This document shows positions 1-8,826 of a stretch of 50,079 nt of DNA, in pieces (positions within the stretch are counted from its first letter, which is position 1; every line of letters starts with the position of its first letter). The notes under the pieces are model-generated. The model worked only from the letters and a program-made list of their open reading frames with translations. It searched no databases and had not been told where the DNA came from. The stretch comes from Bacteroidales bacterium (lineage in GTDB: Bacteria > Bacteroidota > Bacteroidia > Bacteroidales > VadinHA17). Where the stretch lies: the NCBI GenBank assembly GCA_003157015.1, contig PMIJ01000207.1, positions 1 through 50,079 on the forward strand. Reading direction: 5' to 3'. The translations under genes and the position numbers were made by a program.

Positions 1-6
1 AATTTA

Positions 7-26
7 TTAACGCATCAGTAGTAATT
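7..26 (+). repeat. edge inverted repeat, left copy
   Basis: Twenty bases here match the reverse complement of 50057-50076 at 18 of 20 positions. The first eleven, TTAACGCATCA, are identical and the two differences are G/C swaps. The copies lie within 7 and 4 bases of the two window ends. Seen directly. The likely explanation is a dispersed genomic repeat at which an assembly contig ended, but a real flanking element cannot be excluded. Confidence 0.45.
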
Positions 27-100
27 TCCAATGATCACTTTGAATATATATAAGCTATACGTGAAATTTTAGATTTTGTTGCAGTATCGTAAGAAAACAA

Positions 101-126
101 CCCCCCGAAAGTTGATTTCCGAAGGG
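101..126 (-). terminator. weak hairpin downstream of the SRPBCC gene
   Basis: Read on the minus strand, CCTTCGGAAA and TTTCGGGGGG can pair (with G-U pairs and one mismatch) around a five-base loop, followed by a T-rich run. It lies about 165 bases beyond the stop of the SRPBCC gene, so it may end that transcript. The rest of 1-288 shows no gene. Confidence 0.3.
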
Positions 127-288
127 CTGCCTATTCTTATAATAGTCACCTAACTGCTAACCTTTATCAGCATAGATTTAACTTCAAGATCGGGTATTAA
201 AACGGGCTGGATAATGAGGTGAAAATACTGCATTATTCCACAGTCTCAATCGACATATCTTAATTGAATAGAGTTGAATGTATTCGAG

Positions 289-705
289 TTACATTTTAGG
301 TCTGGTAATTGGCTGGCCTGCAATATATTGCTTCCAAGGATTCCAATAATGGTCATACCAGCCTTTGTCCAGGCCCTTTTCCTTGTAATCTGGAACATTT
401 GCATGAATCATATTCATCATTACATCATTCCCCTTCTGTTCGAATGAAAGCAGGAATGCCGAATCAGGGTCATTCTTTTCCCAGTCAGAACCACGCCATA
501 ACTGAACTATAAGTTGATTCTTGACAAGCTGAAGATTTTTACCCGTAATGTATCCTCCAAAGGCACTGAAATTGCTGTCGGCTTTTTCAGAAATTTCCAC
601 TGGCCCGTCAACAATCATTGAATGCATCTTTGGGTCCATATAAAGTTTATACAGGGTTTCCCTGTTTGTGTTTTTGAATACTACTTTTTGAATGATCGTT
701 GCCAT
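289..705 (-). CDS. SRPBCC (AHSA1/START-like) family protein
   Basis: A 138-residue cytoplasmic protein. It opens with a strand resembling those of SRPBCC/AHSA1 proteins (KVVFKNTNRETLYKLYMDP), then has the central GGYITGKN turn, the QLWRGSDW strand and a C-terminal helix carrying a GWYDHYW...PWKQYI pattern typical of these helix-grip folds. The family binds hydrophobic ligands or resembles Aha1-type Hsp90 co-chaperones; the ligand cannot be inferred here. The ATG is the only in-frame start that keeps the first strand. The gene stands alone, divergent from the ABC permease across a 470-base spacer. Confidence 0.75.
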   Translation of the reverse strand: MATIIQKVVFKNTNRETLYKLYMDPKMHSMIVDGPVEISEKADSNFSAFGGYITGKNLQLVKNQLIVQLWRGSDWEKNDPDSAFLLSFEQKGNDVMMNMIHANVPDYKEKGLDKGWYDHYWNPWKQYIAGQPITRPKM

Positions 706-1177
706 ATCTTTACAATTTTTATTGTTAAATAATAAACCTCTCCGGTTTGAGTAAACACTCGATAATTATCTGTTTTGCACGAACAGACACCTTCTATTCG
801 GGACTGATAAGCCCGTTTTTTGTAATTTAGTGTATTCATCCGGTCTCTTCTTCCGGTATAGCAGATAACAGTTGGTTATATATTTTGTTGACGAAAAGAA
901 ATAGTTTTTGAGTAAATCCTCCTTTAATTATTGGCGGATATGATATAAGAGGATTTATTGAGCTTCAAACTATTTCTGCAATCCAGATATGTGTCTAATA
1001 AATTGAAATACATTGGGTGATTTGTGGACACTAGGTTCCTCCACGAAAGACACGAGCCTATCGTATATCATTGAATTTGTGAAACATACAATTATTGGCA
1101 CAGGCTTTGAGATGTTTACATGATGACTTTATCAGATTTTATAAATATTAATAATAAGCCACTTAATAACCTATATC
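706..1177. other. 472-base divergent spacer
   Basis: This gap between the SRPBCC gene and the ABC permease has no convincing coding sequence. It contains a long inverted repeat (898-976, listed separately), a short GC stem followed by six T near 798-820, and a phrase near 1040-1058 (CCACGAAAGACACGAG) resembling the ACAGAG-type intergenic repeats seen elsewhere in the window. Confidence 0.5.
898..976. repeat. long imperfect inverted repeat / hairpin
   Basis: The left arm 898-921 reads GAAATAGTTT, TTGAG, TAAATCCTC. The right arm 949-976 is its complement in reverse, with GAGGATTTA and AAACTATTTC perfectly matched and a nine-base internal segment opposite five bases. That gives 19 exact pairs around a 27-base AT-rich loop. 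It is too long for a simple terminator and lacks a T-tract. It could be a MITE-like relic, a protein-binding palindrome or a structured leader; the sequence alone does not decide. Confidence 0.6.
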
Positions 1178-3598
1178 ATGCTAATCAACCTAGTCAGGCA
1201 TAGTTTAAGATCTTTTCAAAGACAATATGCATATATTCTTATAAATGTCCTTGGCCTTTCAATAGGAATCGCCTGCAGCCTTTTTATTGCATTCTATGTT
1301 AAAAATGAAGCGAGCTATGATAAATTTAATACTAAAAGAGAGAGGATCTTCAGGGTTGTTCTTAACGAGAATCTGGAAGGAAAGGAATCAAACTTATGGG
1401 CAAGTCCGGCAGCGTTTGGGCCTACCGTTCAGAAAGAATTTCCTGAAATTGAAGGTTTTCTTAGAATGCACAACGAGCCACCCACCGAGATCGAGTATAA
1501 TAACCAGACATTTACCGAGGAGCATATAGTTGAAGCAGATTCCTCCTTTTTTAACTTCTTCTCGATCCCTGTCTTAAAAGGCGATCCGAGGAATTTGCTT
1601 AATGCACCACGGAAAGTTGTAATCTCGGCTTCAACTGCCAAAAAATATTTCGGCGGTCAAAATCCGATTGACAAAGTGCTTAGAATAGGATCGGACACAG
1701 CAGGATATACAGTTGCCGGAGTAATGGCCGATATTCCGGAAAACTCTCATTTTGCGGCGAATATAATCTCCTCTTTTATGACGAATCCGGACTCAAATGA
1801 TCCAATATGGCTGAGCGCAAGTTTCAGCACTTACCTGATGTTAAAACCGAATTCGAGCTATAAGACAGTCGAAAAAAAATTCCCCGAATTGGTAGAAAAG
1901 CATATTGGTCCTGAAATCCAAAAATATATGAAAATATCTCTCAGTGATTTTAAGGCCAAGGGAAACTTATGGGCATTTTATTTACAGAATCTTAAAGATA
2001 TCCATCTTGATCCTTCAATAGAGCAGGAGTTTAAACAGGCAGGAGATCCAAAGTATCTTACAATTCTGGGAAGTTTAGCAATTCTAATTGTAATAATAGC
2101 TGCTATTAACTTTATGAACCTGTCTACTGCACAGGCATCAAAGAGAGCAAAAGAGGTAGGTATCAAAAAGGTTGGTGGTTCGACAAGAAGTATGCTTATT
2201 TTACAATTTCTGACAGAATCTTTCATTCTCTCATTTATCTCACTGGCAGTTGCGCTTATTATTATTAAGGTTTCTCTTCCCTATTTTAATAATTTAATTT
2301 CGGCAAAACTGGTTTTTAATCTTTTTGCAGACTGGTATACAATTCCCTGCCTGATCCTTTTCACTATGGCAGTAGGTTTTCTGTCAGGATGTTATCCTGC
2401 TTTTTACCTCTCAGGTTTCAATCCCAATGAAGTATTAAAAGGAAAGGTAAAAGGCAGGTCCCAGAATAGTTTTTTAAGAAGAGTGCTTGTAACATTTCAG
2501 TTTACAGTATCAATTCTCCTGATTGTCGGAACAATAATAATGTTCAGACAGATAAAATACATGCTTAATAAAGACCTCGGGTTCAGTAAGGAGCAGATTT
2601 TAGTTATTACAAAAGCTGAAGCACTTGGAAGTAAAGTAAACCCCTTCAAAGAGACAATAAAGGGCATCCCGGGAGTTACTCATATTGTAAGTTCTACCGC
2701 TGTTCCGGGTCGTAACAACTGGACAGCTGCCTATAATATGGAGGGAGGGAACAATAATCTCCAGGATATGGAGACTAACTTTATCGATTATGATTATCTG
2801 GAAACATATGGAATAAAAATGGTTGCAGGAAGAAACTTCAGTAAATCATTTACTACCGATCAGCAGTCATGTCTCATCAATGAAAGCGCCGCTAAAAATT
2901 TCGGAATTGCTGATCTTGAAAAAACAAGATTCTCCAGACCGGGAGATCCGACCGTCACAAATTTTCTGCAGTTAATAGGAGTTGTGAAAGATTTCAACTT
3001 TAAGTCCCTTCATTATAAAATAGATCCATATTTGTTCCGCCTCAAAACTGATAATATTTCCGGAGGATACCTGTCAGTAAAATTATCAGCCGAGAATTAT
3101 ACAAAAACTATCAGTGCGATTGAAAGCAAATGGAAGGAATTTACAGGAAACAAACCGTTAAACTATTATTTTGTTGATAAAGATTTCGAACAAATGTATA
3201 TGGCCGAAAAACAGAATGCCAGGATGGCAGTGATTTTTGCAATTTTTGCAATTTTTATTGCAGCACTGGGGCTTTTCGGACTTACTTCCTTCACTGTTGA
3301 ACAACGTACAAAAGAGATTGGTGTCAGAAAGGCAATGGGGTCGACAATTACCGGGGTTTATGCGGTTATCTCAAAAGAGGTGATAATTCTGGTCTCTGTA
3401 TCAGCTCTTATTGCCTGGCCGATTATCTACTTTGTTGGTAATAAGTGGTTAGGTAGCTTTTATTACAGAATACCAATGAATGCTATAAATTTTATTGAAG
3501 GGCTAGCAATTGCCCTCTTTATAGCTGTACTTACAATTAGTTTTCGTATCCTGAAAGCAGCCAGTATTAATCCGGCACAGTCACTAAAATATGAATAA
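1178..3598 (+). CDS. ABC transporter permease, MacB/FtsX type
   Basis: An 806-residue inner-membrane permease with the two-module architecture common in Bacteroidota. An N-terminal transmembrane helix (about 20-42) is followed by a MacB-type periplasmic domain and an FtsX block of three helices starting near 288, with the motif KRAKEVGIKKVGGSTRS. A second helix near 435, a second periplasmic domain and a final FtsX block from about 680 follow, with RTKEIGVRKAMGST. These RxKEIGVRKxxGS loops contact the ATPase in this family. No ATPase gene is adjacent, so the partner must be elsewhere. Such permeases export peptides, lipids or drugs, or act as mechanotransmitters; the substrate is unknown. Confidence 0.88.
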   Translation: MLINLVRHSLRSFQRQYAYILINVLGLSIGIACSLFIAFYVKNEASYDKFNTKRERIFRVVLNENLEGKESNLWASPAAFGPTVQKEFPEIEGFLRMHNEPPTEIEYNNQTFTEEHIVEADSSFFNFFSIPVLKGDPRNLLNAPRKVVISASTAKKYFGGQNPIDKVLRIGSDTAGYTVAGVMADIPENSHFAANIISSFMTNPDSNDPIWLSASFSTYLMLKPNSSYKTVEKKFPELVEKHIGPEIQKYMKISLSDFKAKGNLWAFYLQNLKDIHLDPSIEQEFKQAGDPKYLTILGSLAILIVIIAAINFMNLSTAQASKRAKEVGIKKVGGSTRSMLILQFLTESFILSFISLAVALIIIKVSLPYFNNLISAKLVFNLFADWYTIPCLILFTMAVGFLSGCYPAFYLSGFNPNEVLKGKVKGRSQNSFLRRVLVTFQFTVSILLIVGTIIMFRQIKYMLNKDLGFSKEQILVITKAEALGSKVNPFKETIKGIPGVTHIVSSTAVPGRNNWTAAYNMEGGNNNLQDMETNFIDYDYLETYGIKMVAGRNFSKSFTTDQQSCLINESAAKNFGIADLEKTRFSRPGDPTVTNFLQLIGVVKDFNFKSLHYKIDPYLFRLKTDNISGGYLSVKLSAENYTKTISAIESKWKEFTGNKPLNYYFVDKDFEQMYMAEKQNARMAVIFAIFAIFIAALGLFGLTSFTVEQRTKEIGVRKAMGSTITGVYAVISKEVIILVSVSALIAWPIIYFVGNKWLGSFYYRIPMNAINFIEGLAIALFIAVLTISFRILKAASINPAQSLKYE

Positions 3599-3791
3599 CA
3601 AAATGTGCAAAAAAGATAAGAATCAGCCGTTAATACCCTGTGAATATTGCCTCAGGATTATAAAATTAAGCATTCATGCCGGCGAATGATAATTTTTATA
3701 ATTTACAACCCGATAAGCAGCAACTTTCCAAAATGCAAGTCATTAATACAGAATTGAAAAATATTATTAATCATAAGAATTTATAATTGTC

Positions 3792-4175
3792 ATGGAAAAA
3801 TCAAAAATGCAAAAACATGTTACCGTCGTCGGATCTGTTCAAATAGGCTTTTCTGTCCTTGGTTTAATGGGTGCTGTAGCTATTTTCGTTGCTCTTACTT
3901 TTGCAAGGGGATTTACTGAATATGACGATGTGGCACAAACAGTTCTGGGGTTTTTATCAATCAGCCTTCCTGTGCTTGTAGGCTTTCTGTCCACTCTCGG
4001 ATTGGTTGGCGGAATAGGTCTCCTGGTCTATAAACCATGGGCAAGATATCTCGTGGTTGTCATATCAGCGCTTGATTGCCTGATTATCCCATTTGGAACC
4101 GTAAAGGGCGTTTATTCTATTTGGGTATTGGTACAGGACGAAACTATAAAACTCTTCAATAAAGCACCATTGTAA
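3792..4175 (+). CDS. small integral membrane protein, function unknown
   Basis: A 127-residue protein with about three hydrophobic segments: roughly 10-37, 50-75 (containing LVGFLSTLGLVGGIGLLVYK) and 80-110. A conserved-looking PWARYLVV turn precedes the third. This pattern is common in small Bacteroidota membrane proteins whose third helix follows a KPWAR motif, but no function is known to me. It follows the ABC permease by 193 bases on the same strand, in a gap with no clear promoter or terminator. A plausible rho-independent terminator lies about 95 bases after its stop. Confidence 0.6.
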   Translation: MEKSKMQKHVTVVGSVQIGFSVLGLMGAVAIFVALTFARGFTEYDDVAQTVLGFLSISLPVLVGFLSTLGLVGGIGLLVYKPWARYLVVVISALDCLIIPFGTVKGVYSIWVLVQDETIKLFNKAPL

Positions 4176-4269
4176 CGGATCGGGTTTCTTGTATATCATT
4201 TTTCCCAAAGATATTCGCTTCCGTCAGTTAATATTTTCTTATTTAGAAACCAGATTTGAATAAACTTGA

Positions 4270-4303
4270 TCTGACAGGATTTAATACCTGCCAGATTCTT
4301 TAT
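4270..4303 (+). terminator. putative rho-independent terminator
   Basis: TCTGACAGG pairs with CCTGCCAGA (one A/C mismatch) around an eight-base loop and is followed by the T-rich run TTCTTTATT. It lies between the converging small membrane protein and the TonB receptor gene and is oriented to end the plus-strand transcript. Confidence 0.5.
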
Positions 4304-4379
4304 TAATAGCCGCGTCTGAACCTTAGTGCCAGAATTTTACCGCAATTTCCGGATTTCGGGCATCAATTTATAAGACCCA

Positions 4380-7004
4380 TTAGAATTTAAATCCAATCTT
4401 TGCAAAATAGAAAGCTCCGCTAAAGCCCATTTGCACACAATCCCATATTCCTCCTGATTCGGTCAGAGCAGGGTCGTGTTTGTTGGGATAAGTGTTCAGT
4501 ATATTAAGACCCCCCAGAGTGAAAGTAAAGTTTCTTAAATTATAACCAATTGACAAATCGGTTGTTATCTTAGGATTATATACATCCAATTCGCCTGGAT
4601 CAACCACATTATCACCATTGTCACTCCAGTTAATGAGTTTTACCTTTCCAAATCTGGTAAACTTCAAATCCGTGAAAAAATTCCCTTTTGAATAATCAAT
4701 GCCGAAATTAATTTTGCTTTTTGGCGCTGAAGCAAGTAAAAAATATTGCTCACGAAGCCCGAAATATATATTTTCTTTCCCCTGTAGTTTCTGGTTAGTG
4801 TAGATTTTATCGATTTCCATATCGTTAAAATTTGATGCAACTGAAAATTTAAGGTTCTGCTGACCGGAAAATGAGACTGAATAGGTAAGAATTGCATCAG
4901 CTCCCCTGGAGGTTGTGTTTACAGCGTTCGTGAAAAACTGGGCTGCGCCGATATTTAATTTTTTTAACTCCGGTCCAATTAAATCATCATCGCTGGTAAA
5001 TGCTCCGGTAAGCACAATACGGCCCTTAATCCTGACATAATAAGCATCGACTGTCAGAGTCAGGGCATTCACTTTGGCAGTAAAACCCAGACCCGCATTA
5101 GTTGAAACTTCCTGCTTTAAGGGAGGAATTCCCAATGCGCGAGTGATAGGACTGTCATTTTTCGCTATAATTTTATCAATTGCCTGTCCTGCCACAAAAT
5201 CTGTAAACGTACTATTGAAATACAATTGAGCCAGAGAAGGTGCCCTGAAACCTGAACTTAAAGAGCCACGCAACGAAAGATTATCTGAGATTTTATAGCG
5301 GGAGGCTAATTTCCCGTTTATCGTATTGCCAAAATCGCTGTAATGCTCAATCCGGCCGGCCGCGCTTATGGTGAATTTCCTTGACAAATCTAATTCTAGA
5401 TCAACGTAAGACCCGAAATTTGTGCGCGATTCTTTCAATACATTTGCAGGTTGAAATCCCGGGAATCCCTGTGAACCGCCTGGTCTGAAGGTGGTATCAC
5501 TGCCTGCTATGCTAAATATCTGATTGCCATAGCTTTTATATGAAGCTTCTTCCCCGGCAAAAATCTGGTATGTTTCTATGCGATGTTCTGCTCCGAATGC
5601 AACATTTAATCCTTTACCTACTGCGGGAAATAATCTTGAAATATCCAGAGCTGATGTATTCTGAGCCAATGAAAAACCTCCTGCGTCAAACCTTGTTGGC
5701 GAATTAGCCAGGAGTGAAGAATTAAGCGTATTGTCAACATAATAATGGAAATCATTGGCTCCTATCGTATTGTTAATATCTACTTTCCACCCGCTTATTA
5801 ATGATTTTACTCCTATTGATAGTGATTTATCATTTATATCTGATTGAATTTCAGGATCGAATCCATCAGGATATATTTCAAGGACATTTCGTTCAGAGTT
5901 TGCGTCACGGGTAAAAGCAAATGCATCTGTAAATCTGTAATTATATCCGCCGAACATGTAAATTTCTGTATTCTCTCCCGGGCTGAACGACGAGTTAAAA
6001 TAAGTGGCAAAATTTTCGGATGCAGCATCACCGAATTTATTCCGGTAAACTCCATTTAAATATTTTGCAGGGTCAGCGCGCCGGAAAGTGTGATCAAGAT
6101 TTGAATAATCAACTGTCACATTTACAAATCCCTTGTCCCCTATTTTTGTGCCATAGTTCCCGCTCAGCTGAGAAAGCAAACCATCAAATTTTTTATCTTC
6201 TTTAAGGACATCGTATTCACTCGGGGGAGCGGAATTTCTTACTCCGGTTGTATAATCAGCAGTAAATTCATTTGTATTCGATTTCAATACTACATTAATA
6301 ACTCCGGCGATCGCATCCGAACCATATTGAGCAGCAGCTCCGTCACGTAAAATTTCAATGTGGTCGATGGCTGAAATAGGAATTGCATTTAAATCTGTTC
6401 CTGTATTACCTCTTCCCCTGGAACCAAAAAGATTGATCAGCGATGACTGGTGCCTTCTTTTACCGTTAATTAGCACAAGTGTCTGATCGGGGCCAAGACC
6501 CCGCAATGTAGCTGGATCAATATGGTCAGCGCCATCCGCCCCCGATTGTTTATTCGAATTGAAAGATGGCGCAAGATATTGAAGCATCTGGTTTACATCC
6601 GGCTGGCCAAGTGTGGAGGATAACCTTGAGACTTCAATAATATCGACCGGGACAACACTTTCAACTGCAGTGCGGTCCTGTCTCCTGGAGCCAACAACCT
6701 CCACCATGCCTAAAATATTGTTACTGTTCAACGTTATATTCAATTCCTTTTGCTTGCCAACCGTAATTTCCTGTCCGGTCAGTCCAACAAAACTAAAAGC
6801 AATCACTGAGTTTTCATTTTTATAGCTAATGGTAAAACTACCGTTATCGTCAGTAAATACACCATTGTTGGTTCCTTTTTCAACAACGCTTACTCCATGC
6901 AGAGGCTGATTTTGTGGATCTGTTACTTTACCCTTAAGAACATTTTGTGAGGATGCGACATAAACATAAAGAATGAGTGCCAGGAAAAGTAGAGCTTTTT
7001 TCAT
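4380..7004 (-). CDS. TonB-dependent outer-membrane receptor
   Basis: An 874-residue outer-membrane receptor. A signal peptide (about 1-20) precedes a carboxypeptidase-D-regulatory-like domain (about 22-95, VLKGKVTDPQNQPLHGVSVV). Next comes a plug domain (about 115-240, containing TLRGLGPDQTLVLINGKRR and IEILRDGAAAQYGSDAIAGV), then a 22-stranded barrel ending in the terminal aromatic residue IGFKF. TonB and ExbBD energy drives uptake of bulky ligands through such barrels. There is no SusD partner next to it, so a SusCD glycan importer is unlikely; siderophore, vitamin or peptide uptake are possible. A good Bacteroidota promoter lies about 40 bases upstream. Confidence 0.92.
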   Translation of the reverse strand: MKKALLFLALILYVYVASSQNVLKGKVTDPQNQPLHGVSVVEKGTNNGVFTDDNGSFTISYKNENSVIAFSFVGLTGQEITVGKQKELNITLNSNNILGMVEVVGSRRQDRTAVESVVPVDIIEVSRLSSTLGQPDVNQMLQYLAPSFNSNKQSGADGADHIDPATLRGLGPDQTLVLINGKRRHQSSLINLFGSRGRGNTGTDLNAIPISAIDHIEILRDGAAAQYGSDAIAGVINVVLKSNTNEFTADYTTGVRNSAPPSEYDVLKEDKKFDGLLSQLSGNYGTKIGDKGFVNVTVDYSNLDHTFRRADPAKYLNGVYRNKFGDAASENFATYFNSSFSPGENTEIYMFGGYNYRFTDAFAFTRDANSERNVLEIYPDGFDPEIQSDINDKSLSIGVKSLISGWKVDINNTIGANDFHYYVDNTLNSSLLANSPTRFDAGGFSLAQNTSALDISRLFPAVGKGLNVAFGAEHRIETYQIFAGEEASYKSYGNQIFSIAGSDTTFRPGGSQGFPGFQPANVLKESRTNFGSYVDLELDLSRKFTISAAGRIEHYSDFGNTINGKLASRYKISDNLSLRGSLSSGFRAPSLAQLYFNSTFTDFVAGQAIDKIIAKNDSPITRALGIPPLKQEVSTNAGLGFTAKVNALTLTVDAYYVRIKGRIVLTGAFTSDDDLIGPELKKLNIGAAQFFTNAVNTTSRGADAILTYSVSFSGQQNLKFSVASNFNDMEIDKIYTNQKLQGKENIYFGLREQYFLLASAPKSKINFGIDYSKGNFFTDLKFTRFGKVKLINWSDNGDNVVDPGELDVYNPKITTDLSIGYNLRNFTFTLGGLNILNTYPNKHDPALTESGGIWDCVQMGFSGAFYFAKIGFKF

Positions 7005-7045
7005 AAATTAATTATTATAGGTTATAGGTCTGTTTAGGCTGGCAT

Positions 7046-7076
7046 CAAATATATATATGTTTTCAATAAAATGAAA
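7046..7076 (-). promoter_or_regulatory. Bacteroidota-type promoter for the TonB receptor
   Basis: On the minus strand there is a perfect -7 element TATATTTG (7053-7046), a 19-base spacer and TTTC (7076-7073), a three-of-four match to the -33 TTTG. The predicted transcript starts near 7040, leaving a leader of about 36 bases before the ATG at 7004. Confidence 0.5.
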
Positions 7077-7298
7077 CTACTTGCAACAAATTATTAATAT
7101 ATTTTAATTAATTAAATTCATTTATCAAGTTAAATCTGATATTTATTTAATATTCCATTATTTATGGATATTAACAACTACACTATAAAGCAGGTATTCG
7201 GGGATAGAATTTTAAAAGAATGCGATATTTGTAGTTAATAACCTCTTCCAAAAATCTTAACCTTCCAGGAAGCGGCACATTTATACAAATTATGCAAA

Positions 7299-8789
7299 AT
7301 GAGGAGTAACCTTCTGACAATCATACTTATCCTGATCTCATTCTTAAATTGTGAAAACGATGTGTTATCTCAGATTTCTGTAGCCGATAACAAATCCTTA
7401 TCACAATCTCAGAAAGATTCGTTTATTAAATACGTTTCCGGATTTCCTAATGGTACTCAATTGTCAATAGCCATAATCACAAATAATGATGTTAACTATA
7501 TTGGAATAAAGAAGGTTAACAATATTTTGTTGTCAATAAATAACAAGGATTCAGTTTTTGAAATAGGATCAATCACCAAATTGTTTACTTCCACTCTACT
7601 TGCTGAACTTACACAGGAGAAAGTCATAACATTAGATGACCCGATAGAAAACGCTTTGCCATATAAACTGAGAAAATCAGAAAAAGACAGGATGTTAATA
7701 ACTTATAAAACACTGGCAAATCACACTTCGGGTCTCCCAAGGATGCCGGATAATTATATGACCGGATACGACTCTGTATTGCTTCGCGAATATTTGCAAA
7801 AACAATTAAGTCTGAGCTCAGTTCCCGGTGAAAAATATCAATATTCGAATCTTGGAGTTGGGATATTAGGTTATTTGCTGGAATTAAAAACCGGCAAACC
7901 ATATGAAGAATTGCTTCAAAGGAACATATTCTCAAAGTATAAAATGAGCTCCTCCACTTCAGAAATAATCAAAGTAAAAGATCGGGTAGTGTCGGGGCGC
8001 GATTCCTCAGGTAATACTATTCCGAACTGGCGATCTGACATATTACGGGCAGCCGGCGGAATTATGTCAGATGTGACCGATCTTTCAAAATATGTAATTG
8101 CGAACTTTTCAAACGATTCAATTCTCTCTTTTCAAAGACAAAAAACGTATACAAGTGATCAGATGGATCTTGCCCTGGGATGGCACATCATAAAGTTTGG
8201 AGGAAATACATGTAGTTGGTATTTCCACAATGGAGGGATGGATGGTTACCGGTCATCGTTATTAATGGATCTGAATACAAAATGCGGGGTAGTAATATTA
8301 TCAAACGTATCATCATCTCATTCCAAAAATGAAAACATAGACAAACTTTGCAATGAATTGATGAAACAATTATTCATCACAACCAATAAGAATAACTCAT
8401 CAATATGTGAAGCGCCATTTCTCGAATTAGCATTCTTTAACGGCTGGGGGACAGATAAAAATGATAGTATCAATCTACTGGCAAAATCCAGTGAAGGCAT
8501 AATTGGTGTCTGGCAGAAACAAAATTCAGGGCGGATAATAACCAGAACTTTTCTGCCGGGCAATAAAGTGCAATCAGATTTTTCAGGTGATGCTGAAATA
8601 GATGTCTGGGGATATTATCAACTTAACGGGAACCAGATTGAATTCAGGGATATCGGAGGAGCTGCATGCAATACCTCAGGACTTTATGAGTATTGTTTAA
8701 TTAATGATACATTAAGCTTCAAACTGCTGAACGATAGCTGTGACGGCCGGAGTATCGAATTATCCGGCATCTGGAGCAGAAAAAAATAA
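7299..8789 (+). CDS. secreted class-C beta-lactamase-like serine hydrolase
   Basis: A 496-residue exported protein. After a signal peptide, possibly a lipoprotein type (SFLNC), it has a beta-lactamase/D-alanyl esterase domain. The SxxK nucleophile motif is SITK (serine about residue 91), the second motif is YSN in YQYSNLGVGILGYLLE, and the third is HNGG in YFHNGGMDGYRS. About 130 C-terminal residues after the catalytic domain form a separate beta-rich domain. Members are esterases, D-aminopeptidases or penicillin-binding proteins; true beta-lactamase activity is not implied. It diverges from the TonB receptor gene and ends at a likely terminator. Confidence 0.88.
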   Translation: MRSNLLTIILILISFLNCENDVLSQISVADNKSLSQSQKDSFIKYVSGFPNGTQLSIAIITNNDVNYIGIKKVNNILLSINNKDSVFEIGSITKLFTSTLLAELTQEKVITLDDPIENALPYKLRKSEKDRMLITYKTLANHTSGLPRMPDNYMTGYDSVLLREYLQKQLSLSSVPGEKYQYSNLGVGILGYLLELKTGKPYEELLQRNIFSKYKMSSSTSEIIKVKDRVVSGRDSSGNTIPNWRSDILRAAGGIMSDVTDLSKYVIANFSNDSILSFQRQKTYTSDQMDLALGWHIIKFGGNTCSWYFHNGGMDGYRSSLLMDLNTKCGVVILSNVSSSHSKNENIDKLCNELMKQLFITTNKNNSSICEAPFLELAFFNGWGTDKNDSINLLAKSSEGIIGVWQKQNSGRIITRTFLPGNKVQSDFSGDAEIDVWGYYQLNGNQIEFRDIGGAACNTSGLYEYCLINDTLSFKLLNDSCDGRSIELSGIWSRKK

Positions 8790-8803
8790 TATATAATTAT
8801 CCC

Positions 8804-8826
8804 GCCAGATCAGCTGGCCTATTTTT
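8804..8826 (+). terminator. putative terminator after the serine hydrolase
   Basis: GCCAG and CTGGC form a perfect five-base stem around ATCAG, followed by CTATTTTT. It sits between two converging genes, and its second half overlaps the stop region of the five-repeat protein. Confidence 0.5.

Noticed and set aside
798..820. Short GC stem followed by six T (possible terminator)
   Set aside because: Only four pairs, and no gene ends just upstream on that strand.
898..976. Invertible promoter of the Bacteroides type
   Set aside because: The arms fit, but the 27-base spacer is far too short and contains no clear promoter.
3602..3690. 28-codon frame with two close cysteines after the ABC permease
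   Set aside because: Too short, no ribosome site and no recognised motif.
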